Assembly: GCA_013115135.1 (NCBI GenBank)
Contig: JABANP010000568.1
Location: forward strand, 1-32,051
From: Perkinsus olseni
Lineage: Eukaryota; Perkinsozoa; Perkinsida; Perkinsidae
Length of the DNA stretch: 32,051 bases
Direction of reading: 5' to 3'
In this document: positions 22,147 to 31,308 of the stretch, in pieces
How the letters are laid out: every line of letters starts with the position of its first letter
Numbering within the stretch: the first letter of the stretch is position 1
The notes under the pieces: model-generated
The model's database searches: none
Told to the model about the DNA's origin: nothing
Seen by the model: only the letters and a program-made list of their open reading frames with translations
Made by a program: the position numbers and the translations under genes

Positions 22147-22329
22147 TACGACTACGGGACCGTACTTGCACCCGAGCCTGCAGACTCGTATGACGGGGTT
22201 CGTCCTTACGAGCCTGCATATGACGGAATTGAGACAACTCAAGACTCTTTGCCGTCAAAGTATACAAAGGTTCTAGGTGATGAACTTGAGGATAAATTAG
22301 ATACCAGAGTAAAGCCAAAGCAACTCTAA
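22147..22329 (+). CDS. possible terminal exon with acidic repeats
   Basis: After an AG at 22145-22146 a frame of 60 codons runs to TAA: it starts YDYGTVLAPEPADSYDGV, has a near-repeat PYEPAYDGIE, and ends LEDKLDTRVKPKQL. Composition (acidic, Tyr/Pro/Asp-rich, no rare bias) looks like protein and the other frames do not. There is no ATG in frame, so it would be a 3' exon of a gene whose upstream exons I cannot find, or a relic. No domain recognised. Confidence 0.3.
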   Translation, partial: YDYGTVLAPEPADSYDGVRPYEPAYDGIETTQDSLPSKYTKVLGDELEDKLDTRVKPKQL

Positions 22330-22910
22330 TGACGTCTACAACTTAATAACAATTAATGGTGGACCGAGTCCACTAGCTCGACGCTAGAAGATCGCCATGT
22401 CATCCATGGCGATCGCCATCGAACAACTTTGTGTCGATCAGATCGCCATAAATGCCGTTACCGGCATATGCAGGCTCGTGAACTCGCAGGAGCATGTCCC
22501 GCCTGACCGAGCTGAGCACACGCGTGCACATCCTGCTACGGCTGGCAGGCTGCGTAAGGATGCCCATATCGTGGACTACCGAACATGAAGCAGTTGATGA
22601 GTCGAGCCTCCGTGAATGAGATATCCCCGGTGATGGTACCTCACTTCGTTAGCGACGAGAATCGTAGCGACAGTAAAAGCAGGCAGGATATGACTGCCTG
22701 TGCGTGCGCGCGGTAGTATTGAGGCATCATGCCACCGCACAGCGAAGCAATGCCGTCGTTATTCATGCGCTCAAATACGCGGTAATTCAAGACGAGAGAT
22801 TAGGTGGGTAGCCTAGAGTGGCCCTCATGTTGCGGGTTTCTTCTCTTTCTTCAATCCTAGGTACGGGGATGTCTAACTATGGTGAACTTGATTTACTGGC
22901 TCAACCACAT
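22330..22910. other. non-coding, with a hairpin at 22390-22414
   Basis: No convincing frame. A hairpin with exact 10-bp arms (gatcgccatg and catggcgatc) and a 5-nt loop lies at 22390-22414, followed by further gatcgcca words. The stretch just before 22911 (tgaacttgatttactgg-type sequence) recurs near 29181. Confidence 0.4.
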
Positions 22911-23075
22911 GCACTATAGTGACAACATAGTGGCGCCTATAATGTTAGCTATGATACAGCTACAGCCTGGTTCAGTACTACTCAGCTCTTAGTTTGCTGC
23001 CACTGCGTACTATTAGTATCAGATAACCATCTGACCTTACTATGCGCTTTGCACTAGCGTCCATGAGTATACGTG
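22911..23075. repeat. dispersed repeat, copy 2
   Basis: Counterpart of 62-255, in the same orientation, with small gaps. Here it lies upstream of the cysteine-rich gene array instead of a GH18-like gene, so the element is not tied to one gene family. It contains no open frame. Confidence 0.55.
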
Positions 23076-23388
23076 CTACACCAAGCCTAGCGTAGCAAGC
23101 TGTAGTGCACATTATCATAAAGCTTGTCTCGAGTCCCAAGTTACCTCTCTTTGAGCCCCGTCTCAAATAGCCGCACTGTACTGAGTTATAGTGCACACAC
23201 TAACGGTGTGACACTATCGTGTGTATCGACCAGTGCATCGAGCATCCTTCGAGAAACAAATATTCGAGCGTTGAGTGCTATTTTCCTCCACACTACTGTA
23301 CCATGGTGTTCTACACTGTGATTCGGTATCGAGTCCAAGAGCTCGTGAGATCGGACTTAGGAGGAGTTTGAGAGAGGAACAGCATCGA

Positions 23389-23739
23389 TAGCTAAGCTAT
23401 AACTGTTATAGCTGTTATAGTGTAACAGCTTATCTCAGTCTATGAGTTGAATGCATACGCTCGCCTATCGGTGCATGACGACAGATGAGGTCTGAAGCTA
23501 CACGACTGGGATCAATGACGTGTGTCGCCAGTTGAGGCAGTCGTGAGTCACGACTCGTGACCATTGCAGCTAGAACAGTGGACGCCGTCAAGCCGTCACG
23601 CATCAACGACGATAGCAGTGCCATCGTTGTTGGGGGATTGGGTTACATGAGACTCATGTAAGCCAGGGTGTCCTCAGGATGTTTTGCCGATCTGGCTGAT
23701 TCGGTACGGTAAAAGCGAAAGTGTCAGTTCTCTGCTTCA
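23389..23739 (+). repeat. duplicated upstream region of cysteine-rich copy A
   Basis: Similar blocks precede copies B (27560-27926) and C (29242-29692): a gctaagctat/agctcag start, ttgaatgcatacgctcg, then gaagcta-acgactgg, ccgtcacgcatc, and finally ggtacggtaaaagcgaaa just before the ATG. Conservation of upstream sequence shows that whole transcription units were duplicated, not only coding exons. The AG about 15 nt before the ATG (gtgtcag, then ttctctgcttca) could be a leader trans-splice acceptor; this is inference. Confidence 0.6.
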
Positions 23740-24345
23740 ATGCTCCATCTCGTTGCACTCTCCGCTGCTGCACTTGTCATCGTTAGCGTGGCTCAGGATG
23801 AACACGCGTGGCTCGTCGCCGAATCAGGGGCCGCGTAAGTGAAAACGAGATCAACTCGACATTCTGCCGGCAGATTCGATGATTCGTTCGAAGACATGGA
23901 TGAGGGCGCTATCAGCGGGGTGGCAAACAAGACTGGCCTACCAGGTGACATTGGCTGATTCACTGATCTGCCGGTTTCGAACGGTGACTTCTAGGGTTCT
24001 ACGAGCGCCCCACCGGAAAGTGCACTCTATCGGTATTTTATGAAGTTATTGGCTGCCACTGCGGAGAAGATGAGATCCCGAGAGGAATCGAGGTCTTTTC
24101 GTGTTTCGGTTATCTCTCTGAACCTCGTGATGGTTTCAGAACAGCAAAGGTCTGCTCGCTGTCGCCTGCGCCCCACCATGCGACTACAGGAGGGTCCTCG
24201 GACAAGCTGGCGGCTTCAGAACCCTCAAGGGTCGCCCCCTGCTCTCTTGCGCTACGCCTCAACCGTATGGTACTGTACCGTCTGCTGGGATGGGTCGTGC
24301 TTCATCACCCCCAAGGTGATTCGGGGTGACGCCTTGAACGGAAAC
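23740..24345 (+). pseudogene. secreted cysteine-rich family, copy A (frameshifted, 3' truncated)
   Basis: Same architecture as copies B and C: signal peptide exon 23740-23834 (MLHLVALSAAALVIVS), 23874-23944, 23995-24092 (contains GCHCGEDEIPRG), then exon 4 from 24140 (VACAPPCDYRRVLG). Introns are 39, 50 and 47 nt. Relative to copy C there is a 5-nt insertion (taccg-type) at about 24276-24280, after which the frame meets TGA at 24317-24319, before the next conserved cysteines. Beyond 24345 the sequence soon joins downstream-flank sequence, so the last exon and about 300 bp of flank are missing. A shortened secreted protein of 147 residues could still be made, so loss of function is likely but not certain. 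Confidence 0.65.
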
Positions 24346-25701
24346 GTGAGTTGGGGGATGCTTGGGTGACCCAAGTGGAGTCTGCTCGAATAACCGTCTC
24401 GTTTCGGGTTGCGCTCAGTTTTATGCCAGGGCCTGGCGAGTCGCGAGTCGCGACTAACCATCGAGTGTGTAGAAAAACGTAATCCTGCGTAAGACGTAAT
24501 GCGTACGTAAGATGATTTCATCCGATGAAATCATTGTTCGGGTTGGGATGGTTCGGGTTATACTCCCGGGCTAGAGAGAGATGGAGGCTATTCACTCACT
24601 CGGTACTGCTAAGGTCCGGGTAGAGTTAGGGCAGCCCTGGTTCGACTCATGCATGTGTATGTTGCCCCGAGGCGAAGATGCGGCCAGACGGAGAACCTGT
24701 GCACTGTGTTCCGTGGTTCTCAAGTGGATCGAGTTGGAGTGATTGGAGTCTCTCATGCTGCTCGGGACCGCCGCAGACATGATCTGATCATGATGATCAT
24801 CGCCTGAAAGCAGACTGTGACGGAGGACCTGTCGTCTAGGCACGCCTTCATTGCAGTCTCAGCAACGGTTCGCTGTCAGCGAATCGCTGAGGGCGCTACG
24901 CTCCGCGAAGCTTACATACAACGAGGTCTCGACCGAGCTAGCGGACGACGCTCCATCTTGCGGGAGCATTGAGGAGAGCAAGGTGTAGCTGTCACCGAGC
25001 GACAGTCGGTGTCAGAAAACTCGAATCGAGCCTACCCTTGGGAGAAGTGGGTGGGCCGAGGTGTGGGAATTGAAGTCTTAGAACTCCTAAGTTACGAGCC
25101 TCGTGTCGTGGCACGTGGAGGAGTGTCTACTCAGGCTGCGTGCGCACGAAGGCGCGTAGAGCGCTGGCGCGATCGTGGGGGTGTTCTCGATGTCATATGG
25201 TGCTCACTTCTCGGGCGAGTATTCAACTCTGTCCAATCTCGATTGTTTGATTTCAGTAGATCTCCAGATTCCCAACCACCTCCACTTTCGTTCGTTCGAT
25301 CCCTCATACCTGAGATTATCCTAGGGAGACCTATGCTTCGTGTTGCTCAACAGCTGGTGACACTAGCCTAGAGTAGACGGCAAGTAGACAGGCGGACGCA
25401 CCCGTCACAGATCGACGGTCTGAGTACGATTGCCTCTAAGGAGTCATCCTCCTTAAATTAGATATTGCCATTATGAGAGATCGAACACAGGGCAAGAGCA
25501 TGTAAGTGACACAGGCGGGCAAATGAGTGAGGAAACCCCACTATCCGACCAAAGATGCGAATACGTCGAAGAAATGCGCGTAGATCGCAAAGTGGGCACT
25601 ATGAGGACACCAGGGACAAGGGGATATTGGCGTGACGCCAATGGCGTCGCTGTGACGTCAGATGTCCCATAATCCGTCTTTTCTTTCTCAAGAGTGTGAA
25701 C
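24346..25701. other. non-coding, remnants of array flank and palindromes
   Basis: 24400-24490 matches the downstream flank of the other copies (ttgcgctcagtt, then actaaccatc and gaaaaacgt). Palindromes with a single central base lie at 24512-24534 (11-bp arms) and 24785-24799 (7-bp arms). Open frames at 24592-24843 (minus) and 25009-25371 (plus) lack recognisable motifs; the second has no ATG start. I make no gene call here. Confidence 0.4.
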
Positions 25702-26508
25702 ATGCTCTTCTTGATCGACCTCGCTCTCTTCCATATCGTCATTGCGGGCTACACCGATGCCTTCAGCGGAAATGATACTGTTGCTAACCCAGGCCAGGTT
25801 ACTGAGCTTCGCTCACTACGTCTTCCCATTGCCTACGAGGAACCACCCAACTGCTTACCTCCAGCTGAAAATTTCCAGGGAAAAAACTATTGCTGGTACC
25901 GTCTGGAGGGTGATAGCCAAGTTAATGCCGGCACGCTCATCCCCGGGACCGTAGCCGGTGCTCTCGGTATCGGGTACGTCACCCTCGAACTCATTACTGT
26001 CAATTCGAACCCTTGGGCGAGAGATGTTGGCGTCTGGGCAGAAGGTTTCACCACCTTAGGCCTAACCTTGGACTTTGGGATCAAGCTTTACCTCCTCTTC
26101 AACGTTCCAAGATTCTTCAAGGTCGGTGGAGAAGATGCTGGCCAAGCCAAGCAGCTAAACTTCCCAGCATCACTGCTTACCGTCGTGGACGTTCCGTGTT
26201 GGGGAGGGTGGCAGCGACAGCCGAGGGGCTTGGCGTTGCAGCTGTGCACAAGACGGATCAATATAGTCGTCTCCAGGTACTGCTCAATACGAAAGCCGAT
26301 AGAGGCTATCAACATTCGAAGATATCCTTGACCGTGGACATCTTCAGTAAGGAAAAAGGGAAAGTGGAAATTTCAGGCTGTTGTTGATGCAGAAATCAGC
26401 GCTTCGGTTCCCGCGGCCGACTCCGAAAGTCTGGGAAATGGCGTTTCTCAGTGTTCTCCAGTCGACTACTCCTCCCATGGCATCACACTCTACAGTAACG
26501 AGAAGTAA
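25702..26508 (+). CDS. secreted protein, unrecognised, three exons
   Basis: The ATG at 25702 opens a clear signal peptide (MLFLIDLALFHIVIAGYTDA). Exon 1 (25702-26125) encodes a region with Cys at PPNCLPP and NYCWYR, then PGTVAGALGIGYVTLELI and DFGIKLYLLFNVPRF, which may be a beta-rich or membrane-associated domain. The frame then changes. Removing 26126-26154 (29 nt, GT-AG) and 26334-26376 (43 nt) gives a continuous protein: ITAYRRGRSVLGRVAATA and AVVDAEISASVPAADSES, ending at TAA 26506-26508. The first intron is unusually short; without splicing the frame ends at 26331, so a frameshift pseudogene is the alternative. No family recognised. Confidence 0.55.
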
Positions 26509-27559
26509 ACGCCCGATTTTCATCATTCTGGATGTATCTGCTCATACCCGGAGGCTCCGGACTGAAGAGGGACCTTTTACCTAACTCCGTCAATTTTTAC
26601 TTCGAACCATGGCGATTCAGTCATCAGCTCACCCTTAGTTATCTGAGGAGTCTCGCAGCCCTTTTTTGCTATTGTTTTCATTTTTCGTGGGCATACGAGC
26701 GAATAAGCAGTCACCTTAATATTCATTGGTAAACTCTTGGCTCAAGAGTCGTGAGCAACTCTGTTGGGACTGAACCAGAAGGTTCAAGGGCCTGCAGATT
26801 CAGGATGGTCACCGGCTGGCAGCAGTAGTGGTTGTTGTTGTTGTTTTGAAGTCTGGGACGTCAAGTTCAATTATCGCTAATGTCGTCGTTTCGCCATTAT
26901 AATATAATGCTCATGTAAGTGTCGTTAATGGGTTCTGTTTCACCTGTTATTTCAGAAAACTTATTTCTCACTATCCCTTCAAAATTGGATACGAGACTTG
27001 CGTTGTATCGCAAGGTATTGAATCCCCTATAAGTGCAAAATTCCACCGTAGCCCTGGGCGATTTGGCGTACTGAGATATTCGTTCACTAAATAGATGTAT
27101 GACTTATCAAGTGCACAACTCACTTATACTTTTACGATTTACCTACACATACGCTTTGAAATTCTGAATATGGTGCACCGAGGAGGAAAACCCCTACCAA
27201 GACTCTTTACTCGTTACGAGTGACTCGTTGATTCGGACGGGAGGAGGCCCTTCCTTACGGCGAGTTAGTACTCATCAATGAAGTCCCCGGGCTCTTCAAT
27301 CTTCGTGAATTGGTCGCCATTTTCGGATTGTCACTAGGTTAGTGACACTAACAACGAAGAGCCTGTTAGGGCCTGAAAGTTGGAGGTTATATCCTGCGTA
27401 GCATGAGAGCACATCTCCGTGTGTTGCAGGGGCGTACTCGTTCAGGGCACAGTATACGAGTCGAAGACCCGGATTATCAGGGCCGGATATGCTAAGAACT
27501 TGTGGAGGGGCGTAATACACCCGCCGGGTGTATCACACCCGGTGTCACCCGGTGTACAG
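26509..27559. other. mostly non-coding; one minus-strand open frame
   Basis: Contains a short TTG/TGT microsatellite around 26827-26848 and a palindromic ctcttggctcaagag at about 26733-26747. A minus-strand frame at 27296-27520 (74 codons, ATG, with LVYCALNEYAPATHGDVLSC) has fairly protein-like composition but no partner exon or motif. The right end has a cacccgccgggtg hairpin near 27520-27533. I make no firm gene call. Confidence 0.35.
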
Positions 27560-27926
27560 CTAGGCTTCAATAGCTTAGCTCAGTGTGTGGGTTGAACGCA
27601 CACCGTTGCTCATAAGCGCTTAGAGGTTAGATGAGGTCCGAAGCTAGACGACTGGAACCTAACATACGTATTGCAAGATAAGGCAGTTGTGACTATGGTG
27701 GTGCAGATTAGTCTCCAGTAGGGACTCTCTACCGTGGGAAGTTCCCACTGGGAACACTGTTCCGCGTGACGGCTTGGCGGCATCCACTGTTCCTGGAACA
27801 GTGGATCTCGTCACGCATCGCTGAGCTCCAGCAATTATAGCACTGCGAAGGATGTTCCACTGGCAATGCCAGGCTGGCATGGTTGAGTCGGTACGGCAAA
27901 AGCGAAAGTTTCAGTTCTCTGCTTCA
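27560..27926 (+). repeat. duplicated upstream region of cysteine-rich copy B
   Basis: Aligns with the regions before copies A and C (agcttagctcag, gttgaacgcaca, gtccgaagctagacgactgga, ggtacggcaaaagcgaaag). It includes a perfect palindrome at 27782-27806: 12-bp arms (atccactgttcc and ggaacagtggat) around one T. The same place in copies A and C carries related but changed sequence. Confidence 0.6.
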
Positions 27927-28623
27927 ATGCTCCACCTCGTTGCACTCTCCGCTGCTGCACTTGTCATCGTTAGCCTGGCTGAAGATGAACACGCGTGGCT
28001 CGTCCCCAGGTCAGGGATCGCGTGAGTGAGAACGAGACCGACTCGACATTTTCTCCGCAGATTCGATGATTCGTTCGAAGACATGGATGAGGGCGCTATG
28101 AGCGGGGTGGCAAACAAATCCGGCCTTCCAGGTGACGCTGGGTGATCTACTGTTCTGCCGGTTACGAGCGGCGTTTCCTAGGGCCCTACGAACGCCCCGC
28201 CGGAAAGTGCACACAGACTTCGGGCGGTGCACTGACTGGCTGTCACTGCAAAGAAAATGAGGCCCCGAGGGGAATTGAGGTGTTTGTGTATTTTGGTTAT
28301 CTCAGTGACCCTCGATGGTTTCAGAACACTAAAGGTCCGATCGCAGTCGCCTGCGCTCCGCCATGCGACTACAGGAGGGTCCTCGGACAAGATGGCGGCT
28401 TGAGATCCCTCAAGGGTCCTCCCATGCTCTCTTGCGCTACGCCCAGTCCGTACGGTACAGTCTGCAGAGATGCGTCGTGCTTCGTCACCCCACATGGAGA
28501 TGTGAGCCGTGGCGTGCTCGGACTCAGGGCCATCGCCTCGTTGTTAGGACTGCCCGCCAGGCATGGGACCTTACTCCGTCAGAGGAGAGACTGGTCGCGT
28601 ATGTCTGTACCCCATTTGAGTAA
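27927..28623 (+). CDS. secreted cysteine-rich protein, copy B (intact)
   Basis: Five exons: 27927-28021, 28061-28131, 28182-28279, 28325-28501, 28528-28623; introns 39, 50, 45 and 26 nt; 178 residues. Exon 1 encodes a signal peptide (MLHLVALSAAALVIVSLA) followed by EDEHAW; exon 2 is acidic (FDDSFEDMDEGAMSG). The mature part carries nine cysteines, in GKCTQ, GCHCKEN, ACAPPCDYRR, LSCATPSPYG, VCRDASC and a final YVCTPFE. The last intron (28502-28527, GTGAGC…CTCAG) is only 26 nt; it must be removed to reach the C-terminus shared with copies C and D. No known domain; probably a lineage-specific secreted protein with several disulfides. Confidence 0.75.
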
Positions 28624-28930
28624 CTTCTACTTTAAAGCCAATTATCATTGTTAAATCCTATTATTATCCGGTTCACAAGCAGCAGCAACGACCGGGCGAT
28701 AGCCTATGGGCGATAAGCTCGACCCTGTGCTTGAAGCAGAGTTTAGTTGAATCTCAGAATGATTCTGAGTTTGAAAGGGGCAGCCATTCTCCCACAGAGG
28801 CTGCGTTGGGGACACATGGTTTATCATCTCGAATCCCGACAGATAAACTGATGGCTGTTACCAGCTTTTCAATCACGGCCGTGTGGTTCTGGATTGCGCT
28901 CAGTTGAATGCCGGGGGGCTGCAGAAAATG
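28624..28930 (+). repeat. duplicated downstream flank of copy B
   Basis: Corresponds to the sequence after copies C and D: ttatcattgtta just after the stop, a CAG-rich piece (agcagcagcaac), ggcagccattctcccacagaggctg, and tggattgcgctcagttgaatgcc. This shows the duplicated unit extends at least 300 bp past the stop codon. It presumably holds the 3' UTR and polyadenylation signals. Confidence 0.55.
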
Positions 28931-29241
28931 TTCAGCGATTCAGGGACCGTCTGCATTCGGATCAGCTGACCTACTTTACTACCCCCGAGCTAGCACACCG
29001 GATTAATCTCGGCATATGAACGAAAATCACGCGACGCGAAATACGGGACTTGAGCTATTTCGTTCTGCGTGAGTGGCGCCCATGAAGCCAGTATTTTCTT
29101 TCTTCCATCCTACCAGGATGGATGAAAGAAGATTCTCCTCCCTAGGATGATCCTACGTGAGGATAGATGTAACTAGAGTGAACTTGATTTACCAGGTCGA
29201 CCACACTGCAGGTACAAAACTATCGTAAGAAATCTACGGCT

Positions 29242-29692
29242 AAGCTATGATAGCTCAGCCTACCGGTTGAACGCATACGCTCTTCGCTGAGTGCATGACG
29301 CTAGAATAAGTCCGAAGCTAGACGACTAGAACTGTTATTGTGTGTGCCCATGGCCACTTAGCCAGCCATTTCCCAGTTGAGGTATTACGACCATGCATGT
29401 GAGTTAATAGTCCGACGCCCCGTACGACTTGGTGAGGGCTTGCTTCGGCTGTTCGGACCATTGTGGTGCAGTTTGGCGTCCACCATTCAAAGAGACTCTT
29501 TGAAAGAGTAGATGCCGTCACGCCGGCACGCATCATCAAAGCTAGTACTGGTATCGTTGTTTGTGCTCAGCGACTAGGTCGTAGGAAGATGTTACGCAGC
29601 AGTGCTGCATAACATCAGCAGCAGCACGACTTACGCCGGTTGGTTGGGTACGGCAAAGGCATCCGTCAAAGTCGTTTCAGGTTTCTTCTCCA
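29242..29692 (+). repeat. duplicated upstream region of cysteine-rich copy C
   Basis: Third copy of the upstream block (gttgaacgcatacgctc, gtccgaagctagacgacta, ccggcacgcatcat). It is about 90 bp longer than in A and B and carries two palindromes: 29486-29504 (9-bp arms, one-base centre) and 29588-29616 (14-bp arms with one mismatch, one-base centre). The sequence next to the ATG has diverged from A and B. Confidence 0.55.
29588..29616. repeat. palindrome, 14-bp arms, 1-nt centre
   Basis: Arms gatgttacgcagca and tgctgcataacatc pair with one mismatch around a single G at 29602. It lies about 80 bp upstream of the copy C start codon. Confidence 0.8.
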
Positions 29693-30424
29693 ATGCTCCA
29701 TCTCATTGTACTCTCCGCTGCTGCACTTGTCATCGCTGGCCTGGCTAAGGATGAACACGCGTGGCTCGTCCCCAGCTCAGGAACCGCGTAAGTGAAAACG
29801 AGTATCGTTTGGCGAGATCAACTCCACATTTTGTCGGCAGATTCGATGATTCCTCCGAATACATCGATGAGGGTGGTTTGGGCGGGATGAAAAACGAGTC
29901 TGGCCTACCAGGTGGCATTGGCTGAGTCGCTGTTCTACCGGTTGCGAGCGGTGATTCCTAGGACCGTACGACCGTCCCACCGGAACCTGCGCTCTATCGT
30001 CATATGATGTCATTGGCTGCCACTGCAAAAGAGATGAGGTTCCGCGGGGAGTTCAGGTGTTTTCGTGTTTCGGTAATCCAAGTGACCCTTGTGATTGTTT
30101 CAGAGCCATGAAGGCCTGCTCGCAATCGTTTGCACCCCACCATGCGATAACGCCATACCATGCGACTACAGGAGGGTCCTTAAAGTAGCTGGCGGGTTGA
30201 GATCCCTCAACGTCCCCTCTACATGGCTCTCTTGCGCTACGCCCGAGCCGTACGGTACTGTCTGCTGGTGTGGGTCGTGCTTCGTCACCCCACATGGAGA
30301 TGTGAGCAAGGGGAAGCTTGGACTCCAGGGTTATCGTCTCGTTGTCAGGACTGCCCGCCAGGCATGCAAGCTTATACCATCGTATTGGAGTCAACTCGTG
30401 TATGTATGTACCCCATTTGAATAG
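29693..30424 (+). CDS. secreted cysteine-rich protein, copy C (intact)
   Basis: Five exons: 29693-29787, 29841-29911, 29962-30056, 30104-30301, 30329-30424; introns 53, 50, 47 and 27 nt; 184 residues. Signal peptide MLHLIVLSAAALVIAGLA, then KDEHAWLV. Twelve cysteines in the mature part: GTCALSS, GCHCKRD, VCTPPCDNAIPCDYRR, LSCATPEPYG, VCWCGSC, QACKLIP and YVCTPFE. A short local duplication (ccatgcga…ccatgcgac) near 30138-30170 adds the extra Cys relative to B. Exons 1, 2 and 5 are exactly as long as in B (95, 71, 96 nt), while introns 1, 3 and 4 differ in length, as expected if these boundaries are right. Function unknown; secretion is inferred from the signal peptide. Confidence 0.75.
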
Positions 30425-31059
30425 CCTCTACCTCGAAGCAGTTTATCATTGTTATATTCGATCAGTATCTTGTTCAATAGCATCAGCAGCAGGCTGATAG
30501 GCTTTAGCTCGTTCTTTAGTAGGTTGTCAATGCGGCAGTCATTTTTCCACAGTGGCTGAGTTTGTGGCGAACGGTTAATCGTTGTCAGTGCTGACAGGTA
30601 ACTCAGTGAGCGTTGATCACTGTGGTCTGATGGATGGCCGATAGCGGGCCCCACGCACAGGTGGTGTGCGTCACCTGTCTCTCTGTCTATCTTTAACCGC
30701 TCAGGCGCTTCGTGCCCTCGCGTGTCGTCGGGGAACGCGTGCTTCGCTCGGGCCCAGCAATGGCCAGTTTTTTATTCGTACAACTCCCAGTTGTTTAGGC
30801 TTCGTTATCATCGGGCCTATGCCTTGGTAGTCAGTTACTTGGGACTTGACGGCATCTTCTGAGAGTCGCGTTCTTCAGGCTGAGCCCGGTTAAACTCTCA
30901 CGACCTTCTCTCCAATGTCGGTGGTATAGTTTTGGATTGCGTTCAGTTGGATGCCGGGGGAGGCTGCTCAACCCTCAAGTTCGTAGAAAAAAGCAACTGT
31001 GTAGCAGCATCGCCTGCAATCGGTATCGAGCCCACGAGCTCGACAAGGTCGCTCGTGAC
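30425..31059 (+). repeat. downstream flank of copy C with an extra inserted segment
   Basis: 30425-30600 and about 30880-30980 match the downstream flanks of B and D (ttatcattgttatattcga, ggcagtcatttttccacag, tggattgcgttcagttgga). Between them, about 30603-30880 has no counterpart in the other copies and includes aggtggtgtgcgtcacct. I see no terminal repeats or target-site duplication that would identify it as a mobile element. Confidence 0.45.
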
Positions 31060-31308
31060 CCTGAGAGCCCTCAAGGGTCCTCCCATGCTCTCTTGCGCTA
31101 CGCCCAGTCCGTACGGCACTTTGTGCTGGAATGGGCGGTGCCTTGTCACTCCCGAGGTGATTCGGGGTGACGCCTCGAATGGAAACGTGATCTCGGACAT
31201 GCTTGGGGTCAGGGTCACCGTCTCGCTATTAGGACTGCCCGTCAGGCATGCAACCTTACTCCATTGAAGGGACGACTACTCGTGTATGTATGTACCCCAT
31301 TTGAATAG
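31060..31308 (+). pseudogene. secreted cysteine-rich family, copy D (5'-truncated)
   Basis: Only the end of exon 4 (LKGPPMLSCATPSPYGTLCW, then NGRC) and exon 5 (31213-31308, ending VYVCTPFE and TAG) remain, joined by a 26-nt intron at 31187-31212. The signal-peptide exon, exons 2 and 3 and the start of exon 4 are absent; directly upstream is downstream-flank sequence of the preceding unit. An ATG-less open frame from about 30932 runs into it. It shares PEVIRGDASNGN with copy A (PKVIRGDALNGN), whereas B and C have PHGDV there. Most likely a product of unequal exchange in the array. Confidence 0.6.

Noticed and set aside
24040..24369. Open frame across copy A reading RLRPTMRLQEGP
   Set aside because: It is the wrong frame through exons 3-4 and intron 3; the family frame is fixed by comparison with copies B and C.
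24630..24650. A second tRNA suggested by ccctggttcgactc
   Set aside because: Only a T-arm-like word is present; no acceptor, D or anticodon arms could be paired around it.
25009..25371. 120-codon open frame on the plus strand
   Set aside because: No ATG start, no motif, Arg-rich composition typical of chance frames, no splice partners.
26733..26747. A spliced-leader gene (ttggctcaag resembles the 3' end of the dinoflagellate/Perkinsus leader)
   Set aside because: Only about ten bases match, upstream bases do not, and the match is part of a small palindrome.
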